From Marinobacter profundi (lineage in GTDB: Bacteria > Pseudomonadota > Gammaproteobacteria > Pseudomonadales > Oleiphilaceae), in assembly GCF_002744715.1 (NCBI RefSeq), contig NZ_KZ319367.1, positions 124,001 to 188,000 on the forward strand: DNA of 64,000 nucleotides, given 5' to 3'. The translations under genes and the position numbers were made by a program. Shown in pieces: positions 1-8,736 of this stretch. The notes below the pieces were generated by a model that saw nothing but the letters and a program-made list of their open reading frames with translations, did not search any database and was not told where the DNA came from. Numbering within the stretch: position 1 is the first letter of the stretch; every line of letters begins with the position of its first letter.

Positions 1-2
1 AT

Positions 3-1187
3 CAGCCCTCCGCAACCGGTGGTACCACCAAGGTAATCCGCCTCAAGCACGCCGATGCCAAGACGCTGACCGAGATTCTCAAAGGGGTGATGGGTGAGCT
101 GGCCAAGGAGGCCCCGGGTGCGGGGGGTACCGCCCAGGGGGCGAGCTCCGCCACCCGCCAGACCGCCTTCTCGATTTTTGCCGACGAAGGCCTGAACGCC
201 CTGGTCATTCGTGGCGAGCCTTCCATGATGCAGGAAGCCGAGCTGATCGTCAGTCAGCTGGATGTGCGCCGGGCCCAGGTGCTGATCGAGGCCGCGATTG
301 TCGAGATCAGTGACGAGCTGGGTGAAGACCTGGGTATCCAGCTCGCTGTCGGTGACGAATCCGGTGGATCCACCCCGGTAGCCGGGACCAACTTTACCAA
401 CGTGGGCCGCAGCCTCGGAGAAGTGCTCTCGGCGCTGCTGACTGACTCACTGATTACCCCGGCCGCCGGCGGTATCACCGTGGGCGCCGGTGAGCGTGAC
501 AAGAATGGCGTGTCCTGGGGGGTGCTGCTGCAGGCGCTGTCCACCTCCGCGGCGGCTAACCTGTTGTCCACGCCGAGCATTATTACCCTGGATAACCAGG
601 AGTCCGAGATCATCGTCGGCCAGAACGTGCCGTTCCGTACCGGCCAGTCAACCACCACGGGCGACGGCCTGAGCAACCCGTTCACCACCATCGAGCGCCG
701 GGATATCGGTCTGACCCTCAAGGTTACCCCGACCATCAGCGAAGACGGCCTGGTCCGGCTGGTGGTGGAGCAGACCACCGAGGATGTGGCGGAGAGCATC
801 GAAAACGCCTCCGACATCGTCACCAACAAGCGCGAAATCAAGACCACGGTGCTGGCGGACGACGGCGAGACGATTGTGCTTGGTGGCCTGATCAAGGACG
901 ACTACCAGGTCAGCAAGAGCAAGGTGCCGCTGCTGGGGGATATCCCGGTGCTGGGCCGCCTGTTCTCGTCTGAATCCGAACGGCGGGTGAAGCGCAACCT
1001 GCTGGTGTTCCTGCGTCCCACCATCATGCTGGACAAGGTGGATGCTGTTGCGGCCACCGAAGACAAGTACAACAGCTTGTGGGAAGTGGACCTGGGCATC
1101 CGTGAAAAGCTCGGCATGCCGCAGCCGGAGGAGCGTCCGGCGATCGATACCCTGTTCAGTCCGGGGTCATCCGGTCGCATGAAGTAA
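3..1187 (+). CDS. gspD: Type II secretion system secretin GspD (3' part)
   Basis: The open frame runs in from the left edge, so this is the C-terminal part (about 394 codons) of an outer-membrane secretin. GspD forms the multimeric pore through which folded exoproteins leave the periplasm. The first residues hold the end of a secretin N-domain (VIRLKHADAKTLTEIL), followed by a Gly/Ala-rich linker and another N-domain strand (GLNALVIRGEP). The C-terminal half carries secretin hallmarks: VPFRTG, the amphipathic VPLLGDIPVLGRLF segment and the end motif LLVFLRPTIM. A short tail of about 50 residues follows and probably contacts a pilotin or the S-domain partner. The ATG at 87 lies inside the protein and is not the start. 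Other gsp genes should lie upstream, outside the window. Confidence 0.95.
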   Translation, partial: QPSATGGTTKVIRLKHADAKTLTEILKGVMGELAKEAPGAGGTAQGASSATRQTAFSIFADEGLNALVIRGEPSMMQEAELIVSQLDVRRAQVLIEAAIVEISDELGEDLGIQLAVGDESGGSTPVAGTNFTNVGRSLGEVLSALLTDSLITPAAGGITVGAGERDKNGVSWGVLLQALSTSAAANLLSTPSIITLDNQESEIIVGQNVPFRTGQSTTTGDGLSNPFTTIERRDIGLTLKVTPTISEDGLVRLVVEQTTEDVAESIENASDIVTNKREIKTTVLADDGETIVLGGLIKDDYQVSKSKVPLLGDIPVLGRLFSSESERRVKRNLLVFLRPTIMLDKVDAVAATEDKYNSLWEVDLGIREKLGMPQPEERPAIDTLFSPGSSGRMK

Positions 1188-1230
1188 CGGGGAGCGCGGG
1201 GCTGTCATCCCCGCCGTGACCAGTCCTTGC

Positions 1231-1253
1231 AGCGCCGCCGTTCAGGCGGCGCT
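1231..1253. terminator. GC-rich hairpin between converging gspD and M48 genes
   Basis: A perfect 9-bp inverted repeat (AGCGCCGCC / GGCGGCGCT) with a 5-nt loop lies between two convergent genes and overlaps the last codons and stop of the M48 gene. There is no clear U-tract in either direction, so termination is plausible but not proven. Confidence 0.5.
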
Positions 1254-3269
1254 GTGCATTGGGGGCATAGGACAGTCGAGTTGGTCTGCCACCAGCCGCA
1301 TCAGCTCGTATTCCCTGACTTCCACCTTGCCGTCATGCAGCACGCAATGGCCGCAGGCATCAATCACGGCCGGTTTCAGCAGTGGCGACAACGCCCGCAG
1401 GTCTGCAAGGGCCCGCTGCAGCTGTGGCAGGGTAACTTTCCGGGGCATCTGCAGGGGATGGTTCCCGCTGGCAAAGCCTGCCATCGCCTCGCCGAACAGA
1501 GTATCGGCGACTTCCGGCGAGTTACTGCCAGCCCGGGCCATCAGACTGAACAGCAGTTCCAGCGCCGGCATGACTGGCCGGTAGCTCTGGTGCCGGACCG
1601 CCGGGGCCCGCGGTGCATCGAGTGCGAGATGTTGCTGGAGAAAGCTGATCACCGCCAGTTCGAACAGGCTCATCCGCTGGTCGGCCCGGGCAAGGCGCTG
1701 GACCTGGGCCAGCAGTTGGCTGCTTTCTTCCGGGTCGAGTTTGCGCAAGGCTGGCATGGCCAGTTCCAGCGCTGGCAGCCTTACTGCAGGGCCCAGTTGA
1801 TTCAATGCCGGGATCAGTTTGTCGAGCAGGTCCCGTCTGGGGGCCAGCAACGGGTGCTCCGCCATGGTCCACAACCGACTGTCCTGCTCCGCAGGGGCGA
1901 GTTCGTGAATCAGCAGGGCGTAGCACAACTGTACGGCGCCGGCACGGGTGTAGAGCAGGTCGCGGAAGGTGGCGGGTAGCCTCGCCAACAGGTTGGCCGC
2001 AAAAGCCTCGCTCTGGCCGTTAACGGTACCGACCGTGGTGGAGAAGGGCACGGCCGCGGATGTGATCGCCGGCTCCGGTGTGGCGGCGATGGGAGAGGTG
2101 TGTTTGCGGGCCGGGCGGGCCACCGGTGCGGTGAACTCCGCGACCAGGTCTTTGACGCGGGCGGCATCGCTACCCTTTACACCGGCTTTCGCACCATTGC
2201 CGACCCTGCCGCCATTGCCAGCGCCGCGCAGGTCCGCTGCCGGGGTGGTGTCCCGCAACCGGCTGCGCAGGCGGGCACCAAGGCCGGGCTGGATCCGGTT
2301 GATGCGCTCCTCGATGGGCGGATGGGAGGCCAGCAGGCTGCTGAACTTCATCCGCGCGCTTTCCCCGAAACACATGTGGTTCATGTCGCTGGCATGGCTG
2401 GTTGTGTCCAGGTAACCACCCTTCAGGCCAATCTTGAACAGTGCGCTGCCGATGCCCTCCGGGTTGCGGGTGAACTGCACCGAGGAGGCATCCGCCAGCA
2501 CTTCCCGCTGGCGGGATACCGCCGCCTGGATCAGCCGCCCGAAAAACACACCGACGTAACCGATCACCAGCAGTGCCAGGCCGATGAGAATGAGCGCACC
2601 CTGATTGCGATTATTGCGGGAGGAGCGGGATGAGTGGGCCGAACTATGCAGCAGGAAGCTGCCGATCTGGCCAATCATCAGGATGCCCGCCAGCAAGGCA
2701 ATCAGCCGGACATTCAGCCGCATGTCGCCGTTGAGGATGTGGCTGAACTCGTGTCCGACCACTCCCTGCAACTCGTCCCGGGTCAGCTGGGTGATGGCCC
2801 CATGGGTAACCACCATCACCGCCTCGCCCGGTGTGTAGCCGGCCACAAACGCATTAATGCCGGTTTCCCTGTCCATGATGTACAGATCCGGGACCGGAAC
2901 ACCGCTGGCAATGGCCATTTCCTCGACAATATTGCGCAATTTGCGCTCGTCCCGATCGGTGGTGGCGGGATCGACGGCACGGGCGCCCACCATCCGGGCG
3001 ACCCGCGAGCCGCCACCGGCCAGGTCAATCCAGCGGACCAGTGACCCGATGCCGATCAGCAGCACGACAGCGACTGCGGTGATCAGGCCATGGCTGCTCA
3101 GTAGCCAGTCAGGAAAGGACAGGTGGCTGGATTCGCTGCGGGTTACCAGGTAACCCACAAGACAGACCGACAGCGTGATCAGTACAACCGCGCTGGCAAA
3201 CAACAACACCAGCCACAGGGTGTTGCGGCGGGCATTGGCCTGGTGCTGGAAGAATCCCGGATGGGCCAT
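1242..3269 (-). CDS. M48 family membrane metallopeptidase with long C-terminal extension
   Basis: This is a 675-residue membrane zinc peptidase. Two hydrophobic segments near residues 20-45 and 60-80 are followed by the M48 catalytic core with HEFSH at residues 173-177 (HExxH) and a second pair of membrane segments around 190-250. A typical HtpX ends near residue 290-330. Here more than 300 extra residues follow: a low-complexity linker (about 330-420), then a helical domain with no motif I recognise. The upstream LemA gene is 11 bp away in the same direction, so the two form an operon, a pairing common in Proteobacteria. A role in membrane protein quality control is inferred from the family. 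The start ATG at 3269 gives a short cytoplasmic lead before the first membrane helix. Confidence 0.88.
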   Translation of the reverse strand: MAHPGFFQHQANARRNTLWLVLLFASAVVLITLSVCLVGYLVTRSESSHLSFPDWLLSSHGLITAVAVVLLIGIGSLVRWIDLAGGGSRVARMVGARAVDPATTDRDERKLRNIVEEMAIASGVPVPDLYIMDRETGINAFVAGYTPGEAVMVVTHGAITQLTRDELQGVVGHEFSHILNGDMRLNVRLIALLAGILMIGQIGSFLLHSSAHSSRSSRNNRNQGALILIGLALLVIGYVGVFFGRLIQAAVSRQREVLADASSVQFTRNPEGIGSALFKIGLKGGYLDTTSHASDMNHMCFGESARMKFSSLLASHPPIEERINRIQPGLGARLRSRLRDTTPAADLRGAGNGGRVGNGAKAGVKGSDAARVKDLVAEFTAPVARPARKHTSPIAATPEPAITSAAVPFSTTVGTVNGQSEAFAANLLARLPATFRDLLYTRAGAVQLCYALLIHELAPAEQDSRLWTMAEHPLLAPRRDLLDKLIPALNQLGPAVRLPALELAMPALRKLDPEESSQLLAQVQRLARADQRMSLFELAVISFLQQHLALDAPRAPAVRHQSYRPVMPALELLFSLMARAGSNSPEVADTLFGEAMAGFASGNHPLQMPRKVTLPQLQRALADLRALSPLLKPAVIDACGHCVLHDGKVEVREYELMRLVADQLDCPMPPMHSAA

Positions 3270-3280
3270 GAATCAGCCCC

Positions 3281-3871
3281 TCAGAAGGCGACTTTCGGCG
3301 CCCGGCGGGCCTCCGGGGATTCCAGTTCCAGCTGTGCGGTCGGCTTGAAGGCGAACATGCCCGCGATGATATTGTTGGGGAACTGCTCGCGATAGGTGTT
3401 GTAGGTCATCACGCCATCGTTGTACGCCTGGCGGGCGAAGGCTACGCGGTTCTCGGTGCTGGAAAGTTCTTCCATCAGTTGCTGGATGGTCTCGTTGGCC
3501 TTCAGTTCCGGGTAATTCTCGGCGACCGCATAGAAGTTGGCGAGGGCCTTGGTCAGCAGGCTTTCTGCACCGCCCAGGCGCTGCATCTTGCCGGCTTCCC
3601 CCGGGTCCCGTGCGGCGTCCTTCTGGGCGCTGACGGCATTGTTACGGGCCTCCATCACCTCAGTAAGGGTGGAGCGCTCGTGCTGGAGGTAGGCCTTGGC
3701 CGCCTCCACCAGGTTCGGAATCAGGTCGTGGCGGCGTTGCAGTTGCACATCAATCTGGGCGAAACCGTTCTTGAACTGGTTGCGCAGCGACACCAGCCGG
3801 TTGTAGATCATCACCACAAAAATCACAAAAACGGCGATGACGCCAAGGCCAATCAGGGTAGTGGTTCCCAT
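3281..3871 (-). CDS. LemA family protein
   Basis: This 196-residue protein has one N-terminal membrane helix (residues 5-22) followed by an all-helical LemA domain with the family signatures YNRLVSLRNQ, the RRHDLIPNLVE stretch and NIIAGMFAF near the end. LemA proteins are membrane-anchored helical-bundle proteins of unknown biochemical activity that are often encoded beside M48 or TPM-domain proteins. That is the case here: the M48 peptidase starts 11 bp downstream. A shared function in envelope maintenance is inferred from the operon. The length matches the usual 185-200 residues, and the ATG gives a normal N-in membrane anchor. Confidence 0.93.
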   Translation of the reverse strand: MGTTTLIGLGVIAVFVIFVVMIYNRLVSLRNQFKNGFAQIDVQLQRRHDLIPNLVEAAKAYLQHERSTLTEVMEARNNAVSAQKDAARDPGEAGKMQRLGGAESLLTKALANFYAVAENYPELKANETIQQLMEELSSTENRVAFARQAYNDGVMTYNTYREQFPNNIIAGMFAFKPTAQLELESPEARRAPKVAF

Positions 3872-3905
3872 GTCTGCTCCTTGCAGGTTTTTAGAGGGGG
3901 AAATG

Positions 3906-5963
3906 TCAGGCGTTATTTTCGACTATTTGGGCATTAAAGCCAGCGACAAAAGCCGCAAATTCATCGGCTGGGACCGGCCTGCTGAAGTAATAGCCCTGGC
4001 CCAGGGCACAGCCCCGCTGGCGCAGGTAGGCTTCCTGTTCTGCGGATTCGACACCTTCGGCGATCACCGTCATGCTGAGGCTGCGGCCGAGATCAATGAT
4101 GGTGTTGGCGATCCGGGTGTCATCATCGTTGACCAGCAGGTCCTGAACGAACTGTTTGTCGATCTTCAGGTGCTGCACTGGCATCCGTTTGAGATAGGTC
4201 AGCGATGAATAGCCGGTCCCAAAGTCGTCCACCGCCAGGCTGATGCCCGCATCGTGCAGGCGATGCAGTTTGCCCACCGCATCTTCCAGGTTGGACATGA
4301 AGCTGGTTTCGGTGACTTCCAGCTCCAGCCGACCTGGCGAGAGATTGTGGCGGGCCAGGGTTTCAAGAATGTCGTCCACGATAGTGTCCTGGCGCAACTG
4401 CACCGCCGACAGGTTGACCGCCATGCGGATGTCCAGCCCTGCCGATGCCCAGCAGGCGGCCTGCCAGCACGCCTGGTCGAGCACCCATTGGCCAATGGCC
4501 ACAATGCTGCCATTGAGTTCGGCCAGTGGAATGAACTGGTCTGGGGGAATCAGGCCCCGTTTCGGGTGGTGCCAGCGCAGCAGTGCTTCCGCGCCGATGG
4601 TCTGCCGGGTCTCCAGGTTGACCTGGGGCTGATAGACAAGGTGAAGCTGGTTCCTCGCCAGCGCCTCGTTGAGATCCTTCTCCAGTTGCTTGCGCTCGCG
4701 AATCTCGCGATCGACGCTGGCCACGTAAAACTGGAAATGGTTGCGGCCGGAAGATTTGGCCAGCGCCATGGTCTGCTCGGCGTTCTGCAGCAACGGGTCG
4801 GGCTCACTGGCGTCGGCGGGGAACAACGAGATTCCGGTGGTGGCGGTGATGGTCAGGGTGGCTTTGCCTACGGGCATGGGCTCCCCGACACATACCTGCA
4901 GGTTCTCCGCGGTGGCCACCGCCTGGAAACTGTCGCGCAGGCGCTTCTGGACCACCACAAACTGGTCTCCGCCAAGGCGGGCCAGCGTAAAGCGGGCCTC
5001 GTTGAAGCGGCCGGCCAGGCGTTCGGCAACGGTCTGCAAGATCCGGTCGCCGGTGTGGAAGCCATACAGCTCGTTGATGCTTTTGAAATCGTCCAGCCCC
5101 AGGCAGAAGATGGCGAGCAGGGTGTCGCCTTCCCGGGCTTCGGCAATATCGGCAGCCAGCAAGCTGAGAAAGGTTTCCCGGCTAGGTAACCCGGTCAGCT
5201 GATCGTAGCGGGACAGGCGACTGACCTGATCCTCTGCCTCCCGGTGGCGTTGCTGACTATCGGTGATGGCCACCAGCAGGTTATTGGTAGTGTCCACCCA
5301 CAGCCCGAGCTCGTCGTTTTCGTGGCCGGTGGGTTTGTCAATCAGGCGTTCATCAGGGCGTGCCGGGTCGACCTGTTTGAGGGACTGGACGATTCGCCAG
5401 AGCGGGCGGGTGAGCAACAGGTGAAAGACCACAAACAGGGCCAGACCGATGATCAGCGCAGTGGCGATGCCGGAACCCAGGTTGACCAGGGCACGCTCCA
5501 GCCAGCTGGCGGCGACGGGGCCGGTGTCGTAGTGGATATCAAGAAAACCGTACTGGGTGTCCGGTTCGCTGGGGCGGGTCAGTGCCACGCGGTAGCGGCG
5601 TTCCCGTTCGAAAATCGGATCGGTGAGGGGGCGGAACAGGCTTTCCTGCAAGGGTCGGGTGAGATAGGCAAGGGACTCGTCGTCCGGATGGGAGATCCGC
5701 GCCATGTGGACAGCATCCTGGGCGAACAGGCCATCGACGACCTGCTGGGCGAGATCACTGTCGATGCTGAACACGGCCTGGGTGGCTGCGTCGCGAACCA
5801 GTGACACCGTCTGTTCCGCGCGAAGATCAAAAGATTGCGCAACCCTTCGGGCATCGAGGGCAATCTGCGCAATGCTGAAAACCGTGCCTGACACCAGGGC
5901 AACAGCCAGCATCCACAGCAGTATGCGGTAACCAAGACGACGCTCAACCCGGAAACTAGTCAT
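3906..5963 (-). CDS. Membrane GGDEF-EAL protein, probable c-di-GMP phosphodiesterase
   Basis: A 685-residue sensor enzyme. It has a membrane helix at about residues 10-32, a periplasmic region of about 125 residues, a second helix around 165-185 (LIIGLALFVVFHLLL) and a HAMP-like linker. A GGDEF domain follows, with the signature changed to GGDQF at residues 331-335 and no RxxD inhibitory site in front of it. The EAL domain begins with EALLRW at 459 and keeps NLSA, ETSFM, DDFGTGYSS, KID and AEGVES. On known structure-function rules, the cyclase half is probably inactive or only binds GTP, and the EAL half should hydrolyse c-di-GMP. It stands alone; the LemA gene ends the next unit 34 bp downstream. 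The signal sensed by the periplasmic part is unknown. Confidence 0.9.
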   Translation of the reverse strand: MTSFRVERRLGYRILLWMLAVALVSGTVFSIAQIALDARRVAQSFDLRAEQTVSLVRDAATQAVFSIDSDLAQQVVDGLFAQDAVHMARISHPDDESLAYLTRPLQESLFRPLTDPIFERERRYRVALTRPSEPDTQYGFLDIHYDTGPVAASWLERALVNLGSGIATALIIGLALFVVFHLLLTRPLWRIVQSLKQVDPARPDERLIDKPTGHENDELGLWVDTTNNLLVAITDSQQRHREAEDQVSRLSRYDQLTGLPSRETFLSLLAADIAEAREGDTLLAIFCLGLDDFKSINELYGFHTGDRILQTVAERLAGRFNEARFTLARLGGDQFVVVQKRLRDSFQAVATAENLQVCVGEPMPVGKATLTITATTGISLFPADASEPDPLLQNAEQTMALAKSSGRNHFQFYVASVDREIRERKQLEKDLNEALARNQLHLVYQPQVNLETRQTIGAEALLRWHHPKRGLIPPDQFIPLAELNGSIVAIGQWVLDQACWQAACWASAGLDIRMAVNLSAVQLRQDTIVDDILETLARHNLSPGRLELEVTETSFMSNLEDAVGKLHRLHDAGISLAVDDFGTGYSSLTYLKRMPVQHLKIDKQFVQDLLVNDDDTRIANTIIDLGRSLSMTVIAEGVESAEQEAYLRQRGCALGQGYYFSRPVPADEFAAFVAGFNAQIVENNA

Positions 5964-6237
5964 GTATACCTGGTGATTATCCGTTCTGCTTCATTCCATT
6001 GAGAGCGCTCCCGGTCGATCGCGGGAGCCTGCTGACGGTCCCCGGGGCGTGTCCTGATCTCAGTATGGTTCAGAATGTTATCGTGATACTACGGTTAATA
6101 CCTATTTTTGCAAAAGTTTAGGATTGGTGACTGTTTCTGTTTGTAAATGGTTCGGATCGAAACGAAAAACGCCCGCAAATGCGGGCGTTTTTCCGGCGGG
6201 GGCGCGAGTACCCCGCCTTCTGGTTTCAGCTCTGGAA
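5964..6237. other. Intergenic region between divergent/converging units at sodB
   Basis: About 270 bp upstream of the GGDEF-EAL gene and downstream of sodB. It contains an AT-rich stretch around 6080-6125 that could hold the promoter of the GGDEF-EAL gene, and the hairpin terminator described separately. I see no small gene here. Confidence 0.4.
6165..6192. terminator. Rho-independent terminator after sodB
   Basis: A perfect stem (AAAAACGCCCGC / GCGGGCGTTTTT) with an AAAT loop has an A-run on one flank and a T-run on the other, so it can terminate in both directions. It lies 45 bp past the sodB stop. Confidence 0.9.
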
Positions 6238-6816
6238 TCAGGCCAGGTTTTCGTTTACGAAATCCCAGTTCACCAGGTTCCAGAAAGCCTCCAGGTAGTT
6301 CGGGCGGCTGTTGCGGTAGTCGATGTAGTAGGCGTGTTCCCACACGTCTACGGTCAGAACCGGCTTGTCAGCGCCAGTCAGCGGGGTTTCCGCGTTGCTG
6401 GTGTTGACGATGGCAACGCTGCCGTCAGCCTTCTTGACCAGCCAGGTCCAGCCAGAACCAAAGTTGTTGGCTGCCTTGTCGCTGAACTCCTTCTTGAACT
6501 CTTCGAAAGAGCCGAAGGCCTTTTCGATGGCTTCCTTGGCTGCGCCAGTGGGCTCGCCACCACCGTTCGGGCTCAGGCAGTGCCAGTAGAACGTGTGGTT
6601 CCAAACCTGGGCGGCGTTGTTGAACAGCGGGCCGCTGGAGCTCTTGATGATGTCTTCCAGAGACTTGCCGGCATTGTCGGTACCGTCAACCAGACCGTTC
6701 AGCTTGGTGACGTAGGTCTGGTGGTGCTTGCCGTAATGGTACTCGAGGGTCTCTTCGGAAATGTGCGGCTCAAGTGCGTTCTTTGCATAAGGCAGTGCGG
6801 GAAGTTCAAATGCCAT
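6238..6816 (-). CDS. sodB: Superoxide dismutase [Fe]
   Basis: A 192-residue cytoplasmic Fe/Mn-type superoxide dismutase that converts superoxide to hydrogen peroxide and oxygen. The N-terminus MAFELPALPYAKNALEP is typical of SodB. Metal ligands are visible in HYGKHH (first His), WNHTFYW (second His) and DVWEHAYY (Asp and last His). The Fe-type character is supported by overall likeness to E. coli SodB (193 residues) and the GSGWTWLV segment. The frame stays open to a GTG at 6858, but the ATG at 6816 fits the conserved N-terminus and has GAGAAC about 8 nt upstream. It is a single-gene unit with its own terminator downstream. Confidence 0.97.
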   Translation of the reverse strand: MAFELPALPYAKNALEPHISEETLEYHYGKHHQTYVTKLNGLVDGTDNAGKSLEDIIKSSSGPLFNNAAQVWNHTFYWHCLSPNGGGEPTGAAKEAIEKAFGSFEEFKKEFSDKAANNFGSGWTWLVKKADGSVAIVNTSNAETPLTGADKPVLTVDVWEHAYYIDYRNSRPNYLEAFWNLVNWDFVNENLA

Positions 6817-6920
6817 GAGGTCGTTCTCCCTGGTTCTCTCGTTGTATGTGAAATTCACGGGGCCCGTGAATTTCCCGTTTTAAACGTCAATAGTCATACA
6901 TTTGGGTTGGTTTTGCGATT

Positions 6921-8036
6921 TCAACCCCTGGTCAGTGAACAACTGAACTCCGGTGCGCCGGGCAGGAAGCTGGCGCAGTTGCGTACCCGCCAGACCAGCT
7001 CCTCGTAACTGTCCGCCAGAATGGTGACATGGCCGAGTTTGCGGCCCGGGCGTTCGCCCTTGTTGTACAGGTGTACGTGGGCGTAAGGCAACTCCAGGAT
7101 GCGTTCGATATCACCGTGCTCGCCGATGATGTTGATCATGCAGCTGACGCCACGGGGGCTGACATTGCCCAGGGCGTGGCCACTCACCGCACGGATGTGG
7201 TTCTCGAACTGGCTGGTTCCAGCTCCTTCAATGGTCCAGTGCCCGGAGTTGTGAACCCGAGGTGCCATCTCGTTGGCGACCAGGCCGTCCGGAGTTTCGA
7301 ACAGTTCCAGGGTCAGCACCCCTACATAATCCAGCTCGTTGAGCAGGGCGCGGATGTAGCGCTCGGCGTCGGCGGTGGTAGCGGCACTCAGCTTTGGTGC
7401 CGGCGCCACGGAATAGCGCAGGATGCCTTCGTGATGGGTGTTCTCGGTGATTGGATAGAAGGCCACGTCGCCATCGATGGAGCGCACCGCAATGATGGAA
7501 ACCTCGCGGCTGAAGTTGACGAACTTCTCGACGATGAGGCGCTGGTGGCCGATGCTTTCCCAGGCTGCGGTGGCCTCTTCCGGGGCGCGCAGCACGGCCT
7601 GGCCCTTGCCGTCGTAACCCTCGGTGTTGGACTTGGCAACCACCGGGCAGCCGAGTTCCCGGGCCGCCTGCTGCAGCGATTCGGCGCTGTCGGCAATCCG
7701 CCACTCCGGTGTGGGAATGCCGAGCTGGCCAAACAGGGTCTTTTCCGATTCCCGGTTCTGGCAAACCTGCAGCGAACGGGGGGAGGGATAGACCGGTTTT
7801 ACCCGGGCGATGGCTTCCGCCACGCTGACCGGGAGGTGCTCGAATTCATAGGTCACCCGGTCGACGCGGGACAGGAAGTCATCCAGGTATTCGCCTTCAC
7901 GGTCGATGATCACTTCACCAAGGCCGGCACTGGGGCTGCCCGACATGTCATAGAATACGAAGGTCTTGGCCAGCGGGTAGCCGGCCAGCGCCAGCATACG
8001 TCCCAGTTGTCCTGCACCTAACACGCCAATTCTCAT
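6921..8036 (-). CDS. purK: N5-carboxyaminoimidazole ribonucleotide synthase
   Basis: A 371-residue ATP-grasp enzyme of purine synthesis. It carboxylates AIR with bicarbonate and ATP to give N5-CAIR, the substrate of PurE. The start MRIGVLGAGQLGRML is the PurK Rossmann-like signature. The ATP-grasp motifs CPVVAKSNTEGYDGKGQ, VEKFVNFSREVSII and NEMAPRVHNSGHWT are in order. It lies 46 bp downstream of purE in the same direction, so the two form the usual purEK operon. Length is normal and nothing is missing. Confidence 0.97.
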   Translation of the reverse strand: MRIGVLGAGQLGRMLALAGYPLAKTFVFYDMSGSPSAGLGEVIIDREGEYLDDFLSRVDRVTYEFEHLPVSVAEAIARVKPVYPSPRSLQVCQNRESEKTLFGQLGIPTPEWRIADSAESLQQAARELGCPVVAKSNTEGYDGKGQAVLRAPEEATAAWESIGHQRLIVEKFVNFSREVSIIAVRSIDGDVAFYPITENTHHEGILRYSVAPAPKLSAATTADAERYIRALLNELDYVGVLTLELFETPDGLVANEMAPRVHNSGHWTIEGAGTSQFENHIRAVSGHALGNVSPRGVSCMINIIGEHGDIERILELPYAHVHLYNKGERPGRKLGHVTILADSYEELVWRVRNCASFLPGAPEFSCSLTRG

Positions 8037-8082
8037 GGATGCTCTCCTCTTAGCTGCATGCCGCAGGGCTGCCCGCCGTTAC

Positions 8083-8574
8083 TCAGGGATCTCTGGGGTC
8101 CGGGTTGTCCAGTACGGTCTGGGTCTGGTGGGCCCGGAATTCGTCAATGGCCTTGCGAACCGTGTCGTCGAAGGTGCCGACGATCTGCGCGGCCAGCAGG
8201 CCGGCATTGGTGGCGCCGGCGTTGCCAATGGCCAGGGTGCCCACGGCAATGCCACCGGGCATCTGGCAGATCGACAGCAGCGAGTCCAGGCCGTTGAGGG
8301 CCTTGGACTGCACCGGCACACCCAGTACCGGCAGGCTGGTCTGGGAAGCCACCATGCCCGGCAGGTGAGCGGCGCCCCCGGCTCCGGCAATGATGACTTT
8401 CAGACCGCGCTCAGCAGCCGTCTTGGCGTAGTCGAACAACAGATCCGGCGTGCGGTGGGCGGAAACCACGCGGGTTTCATAGGGAACGCCCAGTTTATCG
8501 AGCATGTTGGCAGCGTGTTCCATGGTCGGCCAGTCCGACTTGGAACCCATGATAAGACCTACGAGCGGCTGCAT
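8083..8574 (-). CDS. purE: N5-carboxyaminoimidazole ribonucleotide mutase
   Basis: A 163-residue enzyme that rearranges N5-CAIR to CAIR in de novo purine synthesis. The class I PurE signatures are present: [13 protein letters not shown] near residue 9, [10 protein letters not shown] near 40 (catalytic His) and [11 protein letters not shown] near 68. Its ATG at 8574 is the first gene of the purEK unit; the next gene upstream (8737) is transcribed divergently, and the 160 bp between them must hold both promoters. Confidence 0.97.
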   Translation of the reverse strand: MQPLVGLIMGSKSDWPTMEHAANMLDKLGVPYETRVVSAHRTPDLLFDYAKTAAERGLKVIIAGAGGAAHLPGMVASQTSLPVLGVPVQSKALNGLDSLLSICQMPGGIAVGTLAIGNAGATNAGLLAAQIVGTFDDTVRKAIDEFRAHQTQTVLDNPDPRDP

Positions 8575-8736
8575 AAGCTACAGTCCTGAAGTGTGTCAAG
8601 AAAGCCGGCCATTGTATGTACTGCCCGTGAACCATGCAAATGGGAATGGTACGAGGCGACGGCAGGTTGGTCCGAAACACCCCGCAGGGTATTATCGGTT
8701 TTCATTACCTTTCCCGTCCATATACCTGAGGATGTT

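Noticed and set aside
1227..3153. Several long plus-strand frames opposite the M48 gene
   Set aside because: They are antisense shadows in GC-rich DNA, with Gln/His/Arg-rich composition and no motifs.
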